A program made the position numbers and the translations under genes. The notes below the pieces were generated by a model that saw only the letters and a list, made by a program, of their open reading frames with translations, was not told the origin of the DNA and ran no database searches. From positions 558,001 through 622,000 of the forward strand of contig JAVYIG010000096.1 of assembly GCA_035222895.1 (NCBI GenBank): DNA of 64,000 nucleotides, given 5' to 3'. Every line of letters begins with the position of its first letter. The first letter of the stretch is position 1. Below, in pieces: positions 36,901 through 51,900 of this stretch. The stretch comes from Strongylocentrotus droebachiensis. Lineage: Eukaryota; Echinodermata; Echinoidea; Camarodonta; Strongylocentrotidae.

Positions 36901-39900
36901 CAAGTTTTATTTAAAATAGAGGGTAGGTACATTCAGTTTAACAAAACTGCTTTCCAAGTACGCCCTCTGTATGCCTCTGGCTACTTTGTAGCGGAGGCAT
37001 GAAAAGCCTATGTCAACTGACAAAAACTATAACCTACTAGCCCTTTGTTCTACTTAATCTAAAATCGAATTAGTTCCTTTTCCTATGGTTATACAACTAT
37101 CACAATGTTCAACGCTCATACCTCTAGTTGTTCTTGAGATATTGCAATATCAAGGCCAATTTTATACCTGGAATTTTATAAGTTTACCTCTATGACCTTT
37201 GACCTGGTTTCTCCAAGATCGACACAAATCGTCTTCCTATGGTGATACATACAATCCATAAGTTTGAAGTTGATATCTTAAGTGGTTCTTGAAATATCGC
37301 GATAACAGAAAGTGGGACAGACGGACGAGCAACCTGAAAACATAATGCCTCCGGCACCACCGTCTTACACAAGACTATGTTTCGGATTTTATTTTCAGTG
37401 TTTATACTTCAAGAATGAGGTGCAATGAAAAGAGGAGAAGGAAAGGGAAAGAAGGAGCCATAGTGATTGAGAAGGTTTTGGGTAGATCATAGAAATTGAA
37501 GAAAACAAGAGTTGTATTCTTCTGTAGAATTGTTCTGAAAGCGAATTTCAAACTATTATTTTGTGAAAAGGAAAGAAATAGGTCCACAACTGGTTTGACG
37601 TGTGTCGGACTACCATAGGGTTGTACCGTATCTGATAAATCTGATAAAGGTGAAATCGCAAGTTGAAAAAATGTCGCCCCAATTAACTATTCCAAAATAG
37701 CCTTATGCCTGTGGATAGGCAAGGTCTCTTCTATCACATGCCAGTGACATCAGAAGGAACTGATATTAAACGCTTAGATGAGCACAAGCCACCTTTAAAA
37801 AAAAGGGTGCACAATTTTTAAGATGGACTAGGCTAAAATGTTCGAAGTGCATGGCAATACTCCTATTAATATCATCATTAACCAATAACTTACTTCAGAG
37901 TCTTCAGAAAATTGATTGTCAATCCCAAACATGGGAGAGAGAACTTGCTTCCAATAGGGGTTGGATCCTAACCGGTCCTTCAGTTCTTGGAATTTGGCCG
38001 TGACCTTTGTAGAAATAAAATGTGTGGGTAATAGAGCCTTAAATAGGTTATATTTGTAATAGGAACCCCTCACTCACTCCCACTCTCTATTCCACTACTG
38101 AACCTAATTTTACATGGTTGATATCTAGCTATATAATAGTTATTCAACATGTTGTTCTTTGAAATAATGGTGATTGATAACATGCTTCAACATTACCTGA
38201 TTAAAATAACTTGCATCAACATTGTAAATTGGAATTCATGATATTAGAAACAGGAAGGGACCATCACTGCAATTTTTCATAATAAATAAGTTAATGGTTG
38301 AGGTTCGGGTGCTTAATATTACAATTTCAATGAATACTAATTGTTTTGTTGGTAACATTATCAATGTATCATTTTGTTATCATTGTTACCGAGGCTGTTG
38401 ATGAGAGATCAATAAAGTGAAGACACACATCTCAGTTCTGACTGCAGATACCGTCAATTTTGTCGTCAAATATCTCAAACCCTTTTATTACATAATTGAA
38501 CAATTGAATATGAAGCCTGCATTATTAATAATGATAACAGACTAATGATTTGAAACAAATAATGAAGTTCGTACTTTAATAATACCATCATGTTATCCTG
38601 AAAAAAAACAGTGCAACTACTAATATACGTAGCCTGCTTATTTTCTTCTCCGAAATCTATATGAACAATATCATGCTTGCAAATGCTATTCTTTGTATGA
38701 CATGATAAAGAATTCATACCTTCCTTTTTAAACTTATCTTACCTTCTCCTTGTTGATTACCGGGCCCTCTTTACCCGCAAACGTTCCTATTAACAAGACC
38801 TTTGGTTCATATGTCGAGTCTAGATTAGAATCTGGTACTGCATGGGTGTATACTGACATCAGCCAGAAATGTATCAATTCCAGAATGGTACGATGTGTTC
38901 TTACAGCAGACCCTTCTAACTGAAATTTCAAATAAAAAAATTAAAGCGAATTTGAAATTATCAATTGTGGAATAGTTTCCATTTGATCTGCTCATTTAAT
39001 ATTAAGGACACAGCTCTACAGAATAAAAAAAATAACTTAAAATTTTTACTGTGTTCATTTATTCTAGGATTTCAAGCCAGTGTTTGACATTTAGGCTGAA
39101 GGGACAACGCATTCAAATCCATGACACATGTTATGCCTAGCAGATTCGAAAGGGTGTTCAAACAAAAAATAAAGCTAGTGACTTATGATCGAAAGAGATC
39201 GTATACCGGTAATTATAAGATCAGAATCATCTAGTTTAAATAAGTTTGTTATAGGTTACAAGCCAAAACAAAAATAAAAAATAATGTGGTACATACAAAA
39301 AATACAGGTTTTTAACCTCAATCAAAATTAGATTTTTTTAATCATTTTTTTTTAATAATTGACAGTTCGATTTCAAATTAAGCGTTAGATGGTTTACCGA
39401 ATATAATTTGGCTGTGTTTTGCAAAGACAGAAACATTTGTTTTATATAACATATAGAAATCTGTGACGACATGTCTTTCATTTTGGGCACTGAACCTGCA
39501 CTACAAGAGTTGGGGATATTCTCGTGTTGGTGATTTTGAATAAAGAATGCAAGAATGAATATCTTCTGTATGGATCTCATTAATGACATCGGAATCTTCA
39601 GCATTTTTTTAAAGTTAAAAATGGGAGAATGAACAAAAAAAATCTTGGTCAGAATATTGGGGGAAAAGAAACAAAAAAGAATCCATTCCCAATCTGTATA
39701 GTTAACCTGTCGACTACTAAATTCAGTAGGCAATGGGTTAGGAGCACTGAATAGTATAATCTTAAGTATCCCAAAATACCCCTTTACTATTAAAAGAGGA
39801 TTTTATTCTATGGCTAAGCGTGTGTCTAGAAAAGAAAGGGGCCACCTATATTATAGGCATACAAGGTACGTGCTGATAGGGCTGTGCCCACCCATGATTC

Positions 39901-42900
39901 ATGGTTCATGATTATTATGCATGCCTCCACCTGCATTTCGGCCGTGATCTGGCAAAACACCGTTAGTCTGTTTCGGTACTTGCAAGATATCAGAGATTTT
40001 CAATTTGTCAGTTAAAAGTGTTCCTATGTCTCTCAAATTGAATCACTGAACAAGATAGCCTACATTGTCTACATGAAGCGGATGATATTCCTTTATTATG
40101 TAGGGTAAAATTATGCATAAAACACTTTTTTTGCAATCTATCAATGATTTTGTAGAGATATGTTGTTTTGCCAGAACACGACTTACTCTGCATCTTTGGC
40201 GTAATTTGGCAAAACAATGTATGACGTTATGCACGCTCCGCTCCGCTGCGCTGTGATCAGGGGCATCACTAGACCTGTTTCAGTGTGTGTGTGTGTGTGG
40301 GGGGGGGGGGTGTAGAGGCCACCGATTACCACCAAAAATAGCCACCAATTACCGACATATATATTAATGCCAAAGTCCCAATGTCTACAAGTTTAACCCT
40401 ATCAACCCGTGGCCAGGAGCTCAATTATTTTTCAGTTCCCCCTCCCTTGCTGAAGCTTTGACATTTCATTATATTATTAGAGAAAGAAGGCGATTCGTTG
40501 TACCGTTCTCGACTCTTAATCCTTGTCTGAATTCAGTTGCCCCCCTCCCCCGCTTTGATGTTTTATTAAATTATTAGAGAGAAAGAAGAAGATTCGTTGA
40601 ACTGTTCTCTACTCTTAACTTTGTCTAAATTCAGTTTCCCCCTCCCGCGCGAAGCTTTGACGTTCATTAAATTATTAGAGAAAGAAAACGATTCGTTGTA
40701 ACGATTCTTAATCATTGTCTGAATTTTCAAAAATGTTTCTTTGTCCGATAAAAAGTTTGTAAGGAAAACAAAAATGCCGGCCGAACGACATAATGCATCT
40801 CACCGACTTCCAACTTCTGCATTGCCGGATATCGAGCAAGAATACCGACACAGCGGACCCGACACCGCAACATAATAATATATGCGTATTTTCCTTGCTC
40901 CCTCGACGTGGCGACTCTACCCAACATCCCCCCCCCACTCTTTCTTTTTTTCTTTTCTCCTTTTCTTTCCTCTCTTTATTCTCTGTTCTTTCCTTTATTT
41001 TTCTTCTCTTTCCTTTCTTTTCCTTCTCTTTTTTTTTCTTTTCTTTCCCTTTCCCTCTCATTTCTTCCCATTCTCATTTTTCCCCGACAGAAGCGCAATT
41101 CTACCGACAATTTCCTGACAGTTGGGGTGGGGGGGGGGGGGGGAGTCGTTGCACCCCCATTCTCCCCCATTCGACGCCCCTGGTTGTGATCATCCGGCAA
41201 AACAACGAATCTCTAACCGGGACGTAAATATTTTGGCTAAAAACACCTAAGTCGACATACGTTGTTCTGCCAGATTATTTGGAAAAAATGGGCGAATTGC
41301 TGAACTTTAGATGCCTCATTCTTCTATAATCTCAATTAGCAACACAAGAAGCATATTCTCAACTATTTTAGCACGACTATATTGTGCAAGTTGCACGTTG
41401 ATTCAGCGATTCATAATTCAGGATCAAACGCATGAATATATGTAGTATTTCAACTACTACAGTTTTGCAGCTCCAAACACATTTGCCAGCATTACAACGA
41501 GCTGTTTACCCTACAAGTCTTTCAAGGATCGGGGTATAATTTGACAACCGGTCTGCAATCACGCGTCAACATGTGCATTGATGTGTGGGACTGATTGGGC
41601 ATCCTTTCTGAAACCCCCTCACCACCCAGTCGCCGATTATAATTTTTTTTAAAATTAGCCAGAAGTTGACACTCAAGTATGGCTTATGATGTGGCCGAGG
41701 CTAAAGAACGAAATGATCACGACTTACATGCTGGTCACCTTCTTCGCGTGGTGCTCTATCACTCAGCTCCAGGTGTAGCGGGATAACAAGAATGTAAAGA
41801 GATCGCCACGACAGAAAAAGCTATACAGAAAATATATGGAGAGATTAGTTGAAAATGCTTGACCATCTATATATACATGTATGTCATATATTTAATATTT
41901 TATATATAAGAAATGTAAGCTATACAACAATATTAGCTATACCACAGCGTTGGCAACTCATATGGAAATAAATGCAATGCGAAGGGAAATCAGAGGATAA
42001 CGGTTGCACATCTTAAAAGTTCTCCATTACTGCGATCCTTTTTTGGAAATGTTGGCAAAGGTTACAAAATCTCCTACCGGGTCCAACCCAGAATAGAATG
42101 CACTTGCCTTAACCACTAAACCAAGGAGATAAGCCAGTGGTTTCGACAAAACCAGATTCCACTGACCGACAGACTGGCAAATCTTCAACCTTCAATTAAT
42201 ACCAATGTTTTTGGGGCAAGCGAGTTTTGAATAGACATACATTACATTATATGCTTTTCTGTTCAAAGGATTTTCAATTGTAATCTTTAATTGTTATTCT
42301 GACGAATATTCCACTAGCCAAAACCTGAATCTCTCCAAGGTTTTCTACGACACATGCTCCTGTGACATTTGCTTCACATTGATTTTACTTCTCTTTAATT
42401 TTGCCCATGTAGTCTTGATTTTGATAGTGCATTTTTTAATGCATTTATTGATGCATTTATTGATGCATTTGTATTTTGCAGTTTGCAACATGAAAAAGCC
42501 TAATGGGTTGACAATTGTTACACCATTTCTTTGTTTTATAGTCGAGTCTCTCCTCTGTAGCAACGATAGCCCCCCCCCCCCTTCCACCTCTATAACAGGT
42601 CCGTGGACTTACTGGATGTGTGATGTAGTAAATTTCTTGTCCTCCGAAGTCCCACATGCTGTATGTTATGCCAAGCGCGGATGACTTCACCTTTGTGATC
42701 TCTTCACGAGTAATACCTTGTGAAATTTTAGCAATTGTAGGCAAAACTTGTACGCTACTTTTGTCTTCGGCTGCTTCAGACATATTTCCTTTTCCTGGTG
42801 TTGATCCATTGCTGTCTGATTTGACAAAGCAGTAAATAAAATAAAATATAATGGTTGTTAAATAAATGAGGCATTGTACACATTCACAGAACTGATACAT

Positions 42901-45900
42901 TAGATAATGTATAATGTACTTTCAACTTCATGTGATTAATGAGCCGTAAATAAATATAAATGGAATATATTACCGACAATCAATTAAACTGAGAAGTAAA
43001 AATAGAACAAAAATGAAAAGTATGGTAATGTAGTTGATTTAAATTCCCCACGTCTGAAAGCAATTCACCTTGATAATTTTGGCCCAATTCAGCAAATGTG
43101 TTGTAAGTATTATTTCAGTGCACTGCAAAAACCAGAGTGTAGAAATTCTTACACCAGAATGGTATTGAATATTTTTGACACCATTGGTGTTGATTATAAA
43201 GGTGTGTTGTCTCAGTGGTGTTATTTTTAACACCGGGCAGATTTAAGCATGCATTAATAATTACTGGGTGTTAAGTAACATGGTGTAGTTTTATGCTCGG
43301 TGTTGAAAGTATCATCACGTGATTTCGTTTAAGGTGGTTGATTGGTCGACTAAGTTTTTCACAAAGTGTACGCGCGCTTAATGATTACTTTACACGTGTT
43401 CACAGATAATTAAATTCATCATGATTTGTTAAGCAAATTATGACAATGCATATCAATTTTGTGATTTGTATTTTCCTTTGGCAATTATTGACCAATAAAT
43501 TATTTGTCCGATCTTGTTACAATTACATTAACGTTTTAGCAATATATATATTGATTATATGATTACTAACCAAGAAACAACATGCATGTTTATTATATAT
43601 TCGTGTACCAGCCTGTAACACTTAAATGTTAATCTTGAATTTACTTCAAATGATATGTGTGATGCAGTAAATGCAATGGAGATTAGAATATACCTATTGG
43701 TGGACAGTTGCCAACATCGATTATGAATTATCAGTTTAACACTGGTTCTTCTACCCTGGTCGATAATGGTCGATAATAGGGAATATGGAATGTGGGACCA
43801 TTAGAAACCCATATAAAAATCGCTTATGGATCAACAAGAATATAAACACCAAAAGTGGAATTGAATTTGTTATGATTCCAGATGTTGGTGTTAATCTACA
43901 CCAGCAGGAGTTGTCAAATATTAACACCAAAAATGGAATTGAAATTATCTAATTCCAGAAAATGGTGTTAAGTAACACTAGAGGAGTTGTCCGATATAGA
44001 TACCACGAAAGTGTTAAATTGAACACCCTTGGTGTTAATTTTAACACGCTGGTTTTTGCAGTGTGTGTGACTCCAAGTGAAAATTGTCATTAATTCTCTC
44101 GCAATTTTGTGTCTCCAGCTAGTCGTGAGTTGTCGTAGCCCAGTGAGATACTAGCTTAAGTGTTCATGATTATTCAGATACGTGGTGTAAAGAATCATTG
44201 TATAAGCGAAGGAATCATACAGACCAGAAAACAACATCGGATAAACATGTTGTTGCAACAGTTATACTGAATACCTGAGACAAGAAGTATCTAGCCTGCA
44301 AACCGTAATATTACCTGTATTATAAACTATAAAGTTTCACTTTACCTGTGTTTTGAATCCTCTCCGATTCTGTTAGTTCTTCAACATGTCCTACGTCGGA
44401 CTCTGCAATCTGTGAGAATAAAAAACTCACTAAAGCAAACTTGCACATAACAACATTGTAAATGTCACATAATAATTCAACTGAGAACATGTATAATAAT
44501 ACACAAATAGAAGTTCTATGTGATATAGATGTATGACACAAGTATGATATGTGTATATATATACCCATATATATATATATATACACACATGTATATATAG
44601 AAGAAGAGAGGGAGAGTCTACAAGAGATGTAATGCATTACATAGTTAGGCTATTGCCTCAGAGCAGTAAGAAATTTATAGATATTTATGTTTCTTAAGAG
44701 ACCAAATCAATACCTGTTTTGGTTTGTTATTCTTTGAAACTTAGGAGCTAAATCATAATAACAGGTCAAAACGTATCAAACACGTATTATTTAATATATG
44801 TTTGTTAATTTCACACTTACATGTCTATGTTCCGGTGTCGAGGTCACATTTTCTACAAATAAAACAGGAAAACAATAAAGATTTTCTTTACAAAATAAAG
44901 GTCACAGACTATTAACACATACACCAACATGTATCTTGAATCTTTAAAATAAAACTGCACATTGGTTGAAAGGTGTCTTTGAAATAGAGTAGTGTAGAAA
45001 ACTAACGCACTGTATAGCATTTCCCCGTTGATGATATTTACCTTGACCGGTGTTTTTCTTTTCTGCCTTCAAGTAAAAATTGGTGTTATCACAATTCGCA
45101 CCTGTCCTGCACTAGTGCTTAGAACGGTTTAATATTTTTGATGAATCTATAAAATGTAATGACAATATATTATAAGAAAATATTATATCAAATTTGTCAG
45201 AATACCTTCAGTCATCTGTTGTTGTGATGAAGTAGAGGGTGTTTTCAGGGTCTATATCGTGATGCATCAAAGAGAGAGAGAGAGAGAGACAAACATCATA
45301 ATATGTAGTGCAGTCTCGAGATCACCAGCCAGCTAAAGTGTTAAAGTGACTCGGTAACATTGTTGAAGGTTGATTAAACAATTGCTTAATGTTTGTATTA
45401 AATGTTACTACTATATTCCTTCTACTGTACTAACCCTCTGACATGCAAACAATTCTGAACAAATTCTCAAACCACGAAGATATCTATGGTTTTCTTTGAA
45501 GGCGTCAATGTATGACACCCTTTAACAGTGATTAACAGTAAATTTTCCCAACCGTTTTTCCATGAAAAAAAGACATAAAACAGGCTATAAAAAATCTGTC
45601 AACACTTAAATGTCTGGAATGGAATGTAGAGCCATTTTATTGCTTTGTGATGTTTTTCATTCACCTAAAATGTAATTAAATTGTAATAATATAGTTGGGA
45701 GAATTAATGAATCCATCAGATCATTTTTTTCCAATTTTTACCATGATTAATGGTCCGTTTTCACTAAAATTTTCAGATTATCTTAAATTGTACATCTAGC
45801 ATTGAAGTCACTACCTTAGCGCCACTATCTCTCATCTGAACAATGTTACAAAGTCCCTTTAACCGTGACCAAAACATCAGCAGTCGATATTTGTTTCATA

Positions 45901-48900
45901 CCTGTATAACGCATCTTGCGTGGAATTATTAAAATACATATATAATCATATCCCGATATAAATCAATTAAATAATTATACCTTTAAAAAGATAAAACAGT
46001 TGACAAATCATTTCACACACAAAAAAAGGATACTTTTGAAAAAATAGCCCATCCCGATGGAGTGAAAAAGGAGTGATAGCAAACATGTTTGATATACATA
46101 CTGGAATGTGATATACAGTTATGAAAGAAATTATACAATATGACATGGGCGTAGCTTTGGGTTTCTTCCTACATTCATTGAGAATTTTTGTAAGGACTCT
46201 TGGACAAAGAAAAAAAAAGGATAGTTGTCAGGGGGTAGTTGTCCAGGGGGTAGTTGTCCTAGAGGATGGTTGTCCAGGGGTGAGTTGTCCTAGGGGGTAG
46301 TTGTCCTATGGGGTAGTTATCCTAGGGGGTAGTTTACTGGGGGTAGTTGTCCAAGGGTATTTGTCCCAGGGGGTAGTCGTCCTAGTGGGTGGTTGCCCTA
46401 GGGGCTAGCTGTCCTAGGGGGAATTGTCCTAGGGGGTAGTTGACTGGAGATGGGTATCCGGGGGACGGGGGAGTGGATGTCAACGGGGTAGGTGTCCTAG
46501 AACCATATATCATACCGTGTTCCTTCAGAGTCAGGCCCTCTCGATTTCAAACGATGGGTTCATGCGGCGAAAATAGGTGCAACAATCTTATTCAGTTATA
46601 TATGCGTTATACCATGCACACAAATAAGTTTTTCTTTCATTTCTTTTATTGAGCGCTCGGGCACATATAACGGAATGTTGAGAATCATGTGACACTCTTT
46701 AGCTACTAGCTCACTTGCACATACCCTATCTTATTTATATGTATGTATATATGTGTGTATATATATACATTAAGTCCACATATTGACAAAAGATGACACA
46801 CAAATCATGTAGAAGAGAAGTTCCATGTTTTGAATTTGACCAATTTTATTATAATTTTCGATGTACCTAACATCTGTATCTAGTGATCATAATCAATTGA
46901 GCAATGTTTTAAAAATCGCAGATCAAGCTTGAAATATAATGGCACAAGGTAAATTCTTAATCTGGAGGAGTATTGAAAATGAGTATATATGAAAACTAGA
47001 ACAAAGATCCCCTCTCCCCTCCCTGAAACAGAAGGATGACGTAGAAATCGCTACTAGTGGTTTGGACTATTGTCAAGACTAGGAGCAGCATCAGCAAAAC
47101 AATGTGTGTGTAGATTAGAGTATAATGCATCTCTGTAGAAAATTTGAAAGAAATCTGTCAAGAAATGTGGCAGTTAGACGCACAAAAGACAACCACCAAC
47201 ATATGACCTTTGATCCTATAACAGACGGAACACAGGTGGCAGCATCACCAAACAATAAAGATGTGTAGGACGCACCTCCATAGAACATTTTTAAAAAATT
47301 GTCATGAAATATGGCATTTAGAGCCAATAACAGACGGAACACAGATGGCAGCATCACCAAACACTAAAGACGTGTAGATTTGATAAAGATACACCTCCAT
47401 ACAAGATTTCAAAGAAATTCATCAAGAAATGGGGTCTGCAGAGTGCACTCATGCCATCCTGCAATAACATTTTGACAGTATAAAACACAGGACACTAGAG
47501 GCAGCATCACCAAAAACAAATTTTAAAAGAAATTAAACATTTTTATCATAACCTATACTCAGAAAATGAAAAGATGGATAGGACAAATGATCTCTTTTTT
47601 AATATGTCTCACTTAAATATAAGTGAAGCTAGTAAGAAGTCGTGTGATGAGAAAATTACAATTGGGGAATGTACTTCAATGTTAAATAAAATGTCTTTAA
47701 ACAAATCGCCTGGGAATGACGGTTTGTCAGTGGAATTTTATCGCATTTTTTGGCCTGATATAGGGAACCTTGTTTTGGACTCCTTCAATGCCTCCTTTGA
47801 GAAGGGTGAATTGTCCACCACACATAAACAGGGTGTAATAACGGTAATAAAAAAAGAAGATAAAAACCCTTTATATATTTGCAATTACAGACCAATTACC
47901 CTCCTTAACCCTAAATCCCATTGGGTTATTTTGATCACTTGAGTCCATTGGGGGGGGGGGGGGGGGGGCAAATAATGGACCAATTGACTTGAAAATTGGC
48001 ACAGTCGTAAAACAAGTTGGGAAGAATAAAAATGTTTAAACAAAAAATAAAAAATAATAAAAAAAAAAAATTATTCAAATTTTGAATATGCAAGTTTTTG
48101 ACGATTTTGGTAAAAAATTGGGATTATCATCTGAAATCAGGAGAAATGACAGGATTTATTCAGGTTTTCTGTAAAAATACTTTCAAATGATGTAGTTCAT
48201 TCATATCCATGTTTTGATAGTAATATATATATCTCTAATTTGCATAAATTATGGAAATATGCAAATTAGTATGTATGAATCACATAGAAACGTGTACAAA
48301 ATCTGCAGTTTTTTGTGACAGTCAAGCGATTATCGACCTCTAAAATCAGTTCTACATGTCCGACCGGGGTGAATTTTATATCAAAATATGCGGGAAACTT
48401 GAGATAAAAAAGTCATGAAGTTTCAACGTGAAATTTTAATCGGTCTAGATGCACGGCAAAAAAGAGACAGTGGGGGGGGGGGGGGGGGGGTAGCCTAAAA
48501 GGCTAAAAGGCCCCCCCCCCCAAATGGGATTAGGGTTAATGTGGATTATAAACTTTTGTCTAAAGTGTTGGCGGAAAAAAATAAAGAATGTATTGGAAGA
48601 GGTGATACATGTAGATCAAGTTGGATTTTTGCCTGGTAGGAATATAGGAGAAGAGGTGAGAATTATTGACGATGTCATATTTTACACACAGGTATACAAG
48701 GTACAGGGTTTTCTAGTAACAGTTGATTTCGAGAAAGCTTTTGACACTGTCTCACACTCATAAATTAATTTCTTACTGAAAAAATATGGTTTTGGCCCAT
48801 ATTTTTGTAGATGGATAGAAGTATTGTATACGAATGTAGTTAGCTGTGTCATGAATGGGGGCTTTTCCACAGGCTATTTTGAAATAGGCAGGGGAGTAAG

Positions 48901-51900
48901 ACAAGGAGATCCCTTAAGTCCATATTTATTCTTGTTAATCATATACAAATTAGCAGTGGTTATTCGCAATGAACACAAATTAAAAGGTATTTTGATAGGC
49001 AATATACAGACGAAGATAGTAATGTATGCAGACGACTGTTCAATTTTTTTGAAAGACATAGAAGATATGAAAATCTTAGAAAAAATATTAGATTTGTAGT
49101 GGACAAAATCGTTTTTATTATGAATTTCAAAACTTGTATAATAATTTTGATACCATGCCATAAGATAGAGGAAAAATTTACTATCGTTCTCTAGTATTTT
49201 ATAAATGATTACTTTCCTTTAAAACATGTCTTAATTCATTATATATGCTTTAATCATGTAATTGTACTAAAACGGCAATCATGACAATAGAGGTAAACAA
49301 GTTTAGCCAATCAGCGAAAGCCCTGTTGGGCGTTGCCTCAGATTTGCCTCAGATTTTACGTTCAGCCGAGCAACACGTATTTTTGCTCTCTTGTTACATA
49401 GGGAATTGAGTGTTTTCACTTTTGCCCTTTTCGATATTTATTTGTAGACTGGGTCTACTGACATCTTTAATTCATCGAAAGAGTATTTTATCGGCATTTC
49501 ATTCGTATATTTTGGCGACAATTTAATTTCGATCTGGGTTCGATAATCTTCACTTCTGGTGTTGTTTCCTGCTGACGCGTGAACTGTCTTCACGGAACCC
49601 CTACCTCGCGGTCGCGGTTCATCGTTGCACTGCACCACGCCACGTCATCATCCACGAACATTGGCAGAGTTCCTTGATCTTCAGGCTACCTTCGTGTGAC
49701 CTTCACGACATCCCAGTTCCGTCTTCACCAACCATCGTCGAAGTATTTCATCGTCACGCTCGTCTTTATCACCCGACGTCCCCAGCAATTCAATCGACGT
49801 CGCCGTCGACGAACTAGGATAAGTCTACACGTCCAAGACTCCACAGACTCGAGCAACCAACTTCACATACATCACGCTATCTCCGCCACCGTCGAAGACA
49901 ACTCTGATTCACTCTCCGAAGTTTTGAGGTAGATCTACCCGTAATTAATCCCCTTTAATCTTAAGTATTAATACCACATGTCATATTGCCGATTTACGTA
50001 CTTTAATAAATAGTTACATGAAGGCAAGATTTTGTGACTGATATCATTACTGCATTTGTATAATTATGCTGCCTCATTAAAAGGCCTAATTTTTGTACTG
50101 GTACACACCGCCTCATATAAAAGGCCTACCGGTATGTATTTATATTTGGCATTGATGCACATCGCCTCATTAAAGGGGCTACATTGTATATTTTGTTAAT
50201 CTTTTTTAGGCTCGAAGCCAGGACCATACTTCTTGTACTTCGGGGCAGTCTGCCGCAAGACAAGTAGACCACCACTTAAGGTTGTCATTATTGATTGTAC
50301 ATTTGTTACCACTAAATATACAATGGATCATACCATTTAAATAAACCAAAGTTTTCCTCGTCTGATTTCGCAATTCAAATCGATTGAGAAAGTGTTTGGG
50401 TGTTTTTGATTGATTGATCCCGTGATTGATTGTCGAGGAAGTTGTTTCCTACGTGGTTCCGCTAAGAGCGTTCCATAAGCAAATTTAACCCCCAACACCA
50501 ACTCAACAGATTCCTTCTCTCAGGTATCTGGATTATAAATTAATAGGGACAAAACACAAATTATGAAGCTTGGTTCTTCTAGTCACAGTAATGAAAATTT
50601 GACCGGTATAACATTGGGTAAGATGGTTTCTCTGGTAAAAGTTCTTGGAATATACTTCTCTTTGGATATTAATGTTAAAGAAGAAATGAATTATGAGGAA
50701 ATACTGAGCAAAAAAAAAGATTGTTAGGGTGGTGGAAGCAACGGGATTTAACACTTTTTGGGAAAATTCAATTGGTTAAAGTTTTTGCAATCTCTAAATT
50801 ACTATATGTGTCTTCTATAATGTCGGTACCACCAAGTGTTTTCAAGGAAGTTGAAAAGATATGTTTTAATTTTATATGGAATGGACATGATAAGATAAAA
50901 AGGAATATTTTATATTTGAACTATGATAAAGGGGGTTTGAAAATGTTGAATTTCAAGTACATGATCTATGCACAGCGTGTAGTGTGGATTAAGAAACTGC
51001 TTGGTGGCAATAATGACATGAAATGGAAACAATTTTTCGAATATATATTCAGAACGGTAGGAGGAAAGCTAATATTTCTTTGCAATTATAATCCCAAAAC
51101 AATCAATATTAAGGCACCTAATCTATACTTGGATTTTTTTTGATCTGGAATTATCTAAAGGAGAAAGAATATATTGTAAAAGAAACACATAATGAAAATC
51201 AAATTATCTTTAACAATACTTTTATTGAAGGTAGAATAATTCCTTTTAATGCAAAATTATTTCAAGTTAAACATTTGACGGACGCAGAAGGTGATATGAG
51301 ATCAGGGGACTATTTCATAAGGAAAGGTCTTAATGTAGACGATCTGTTTTTTCTTAATGATCTATACACCAAATTGCCAGCTGCCTGAAAGATTAAGAGA
51401 ATTTGCAGAGGGAGAGATGATACTCTAAATGACACTGTTGATCTTTTAGACAAAGTATAAAAATATGATGATATTAATATTACTGTTGTCAAGAAAATTA
51501 TACATTTGATTTGTGTACCTCTTTGTTCTATTTTCAATTCTTGTTTGTCAACTGGTATTTTTCCTAATCAAATGAAAATAGCCAAAGTTATTCCAGTTTT
51601 TAAAAGTGGTGATCGCACTAATGTACATAATTACCGGCCTATTTCTGTCCTCCCTACTTTCTCTAAATTTTTTGAAAAGTGTTTATATAAGCGTTTAAGT
51701 ACTTTCTTAACATCGTGCAATATTTTGTCTGAAAATCAACATGGTTTCCGAACGGGACACTCCACAACGACTGCTCTTCTTAATTTCATTGATAAAGTTT
51801 CTTATGCAATTGATTGTAGACAGTTCACAATTGGTTTATTTCTTGATTTAAGTAAAGCCTTTGATACTTTAGATCATGTAATTTTGTTACGTAAATTGGA

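Larger units (their letters stand above)
47515..51450 (+). mobile_element. 5'-truncated L1/Tx1-type LINE ORF2, split by two later insertions
   Basis: Reverse transcriptase fragments appear in three pieces. 47515-47908: MSLNKSPGNDGLSVEFYRIF and NYRPITLLN. 48540-49090: VGFLPGRNIGEEVRIIDDVI, VDFEKAFDTVSHS, GVRQGDPLSPYLFLL, VMYADDCSIFLKD. 50513-51450: INRDKTQIMKLG, LTLFGKIQLVKVFAISKLLY, KGGLKMLNFKYMIYAQRVVW. The RQGDPLSPYLF and YADD boxes and the GGLxM...W end are L1/Tx1-like. The endonuclease is missing (5' truncation) and several stops and frameshifts are present. A TTAA element sits between NYRPITLLN and VDYKLLSKVL, and a solo LTR after KILD. Confidence 0.85.

Noticed and set aside
40793-41227. 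Overlapping open frames in the polypyrimidine tract
   Set aside because: Low-complexity CTTT sequence inside a hAT element; the open frames in several phases reflect composition only.
45892-45920. Possible additional 13-nt microexon on the minus strand
   Set aside because: GT-AG borders exist, but its phase does not fit between microexons 5 and 6 without a further unseen exon.
46219-46500. CRISPR-like array
   Set aside because: Short G-rich unit without distinct spacers, in an animal intron; it is an ordinary minisatellite.
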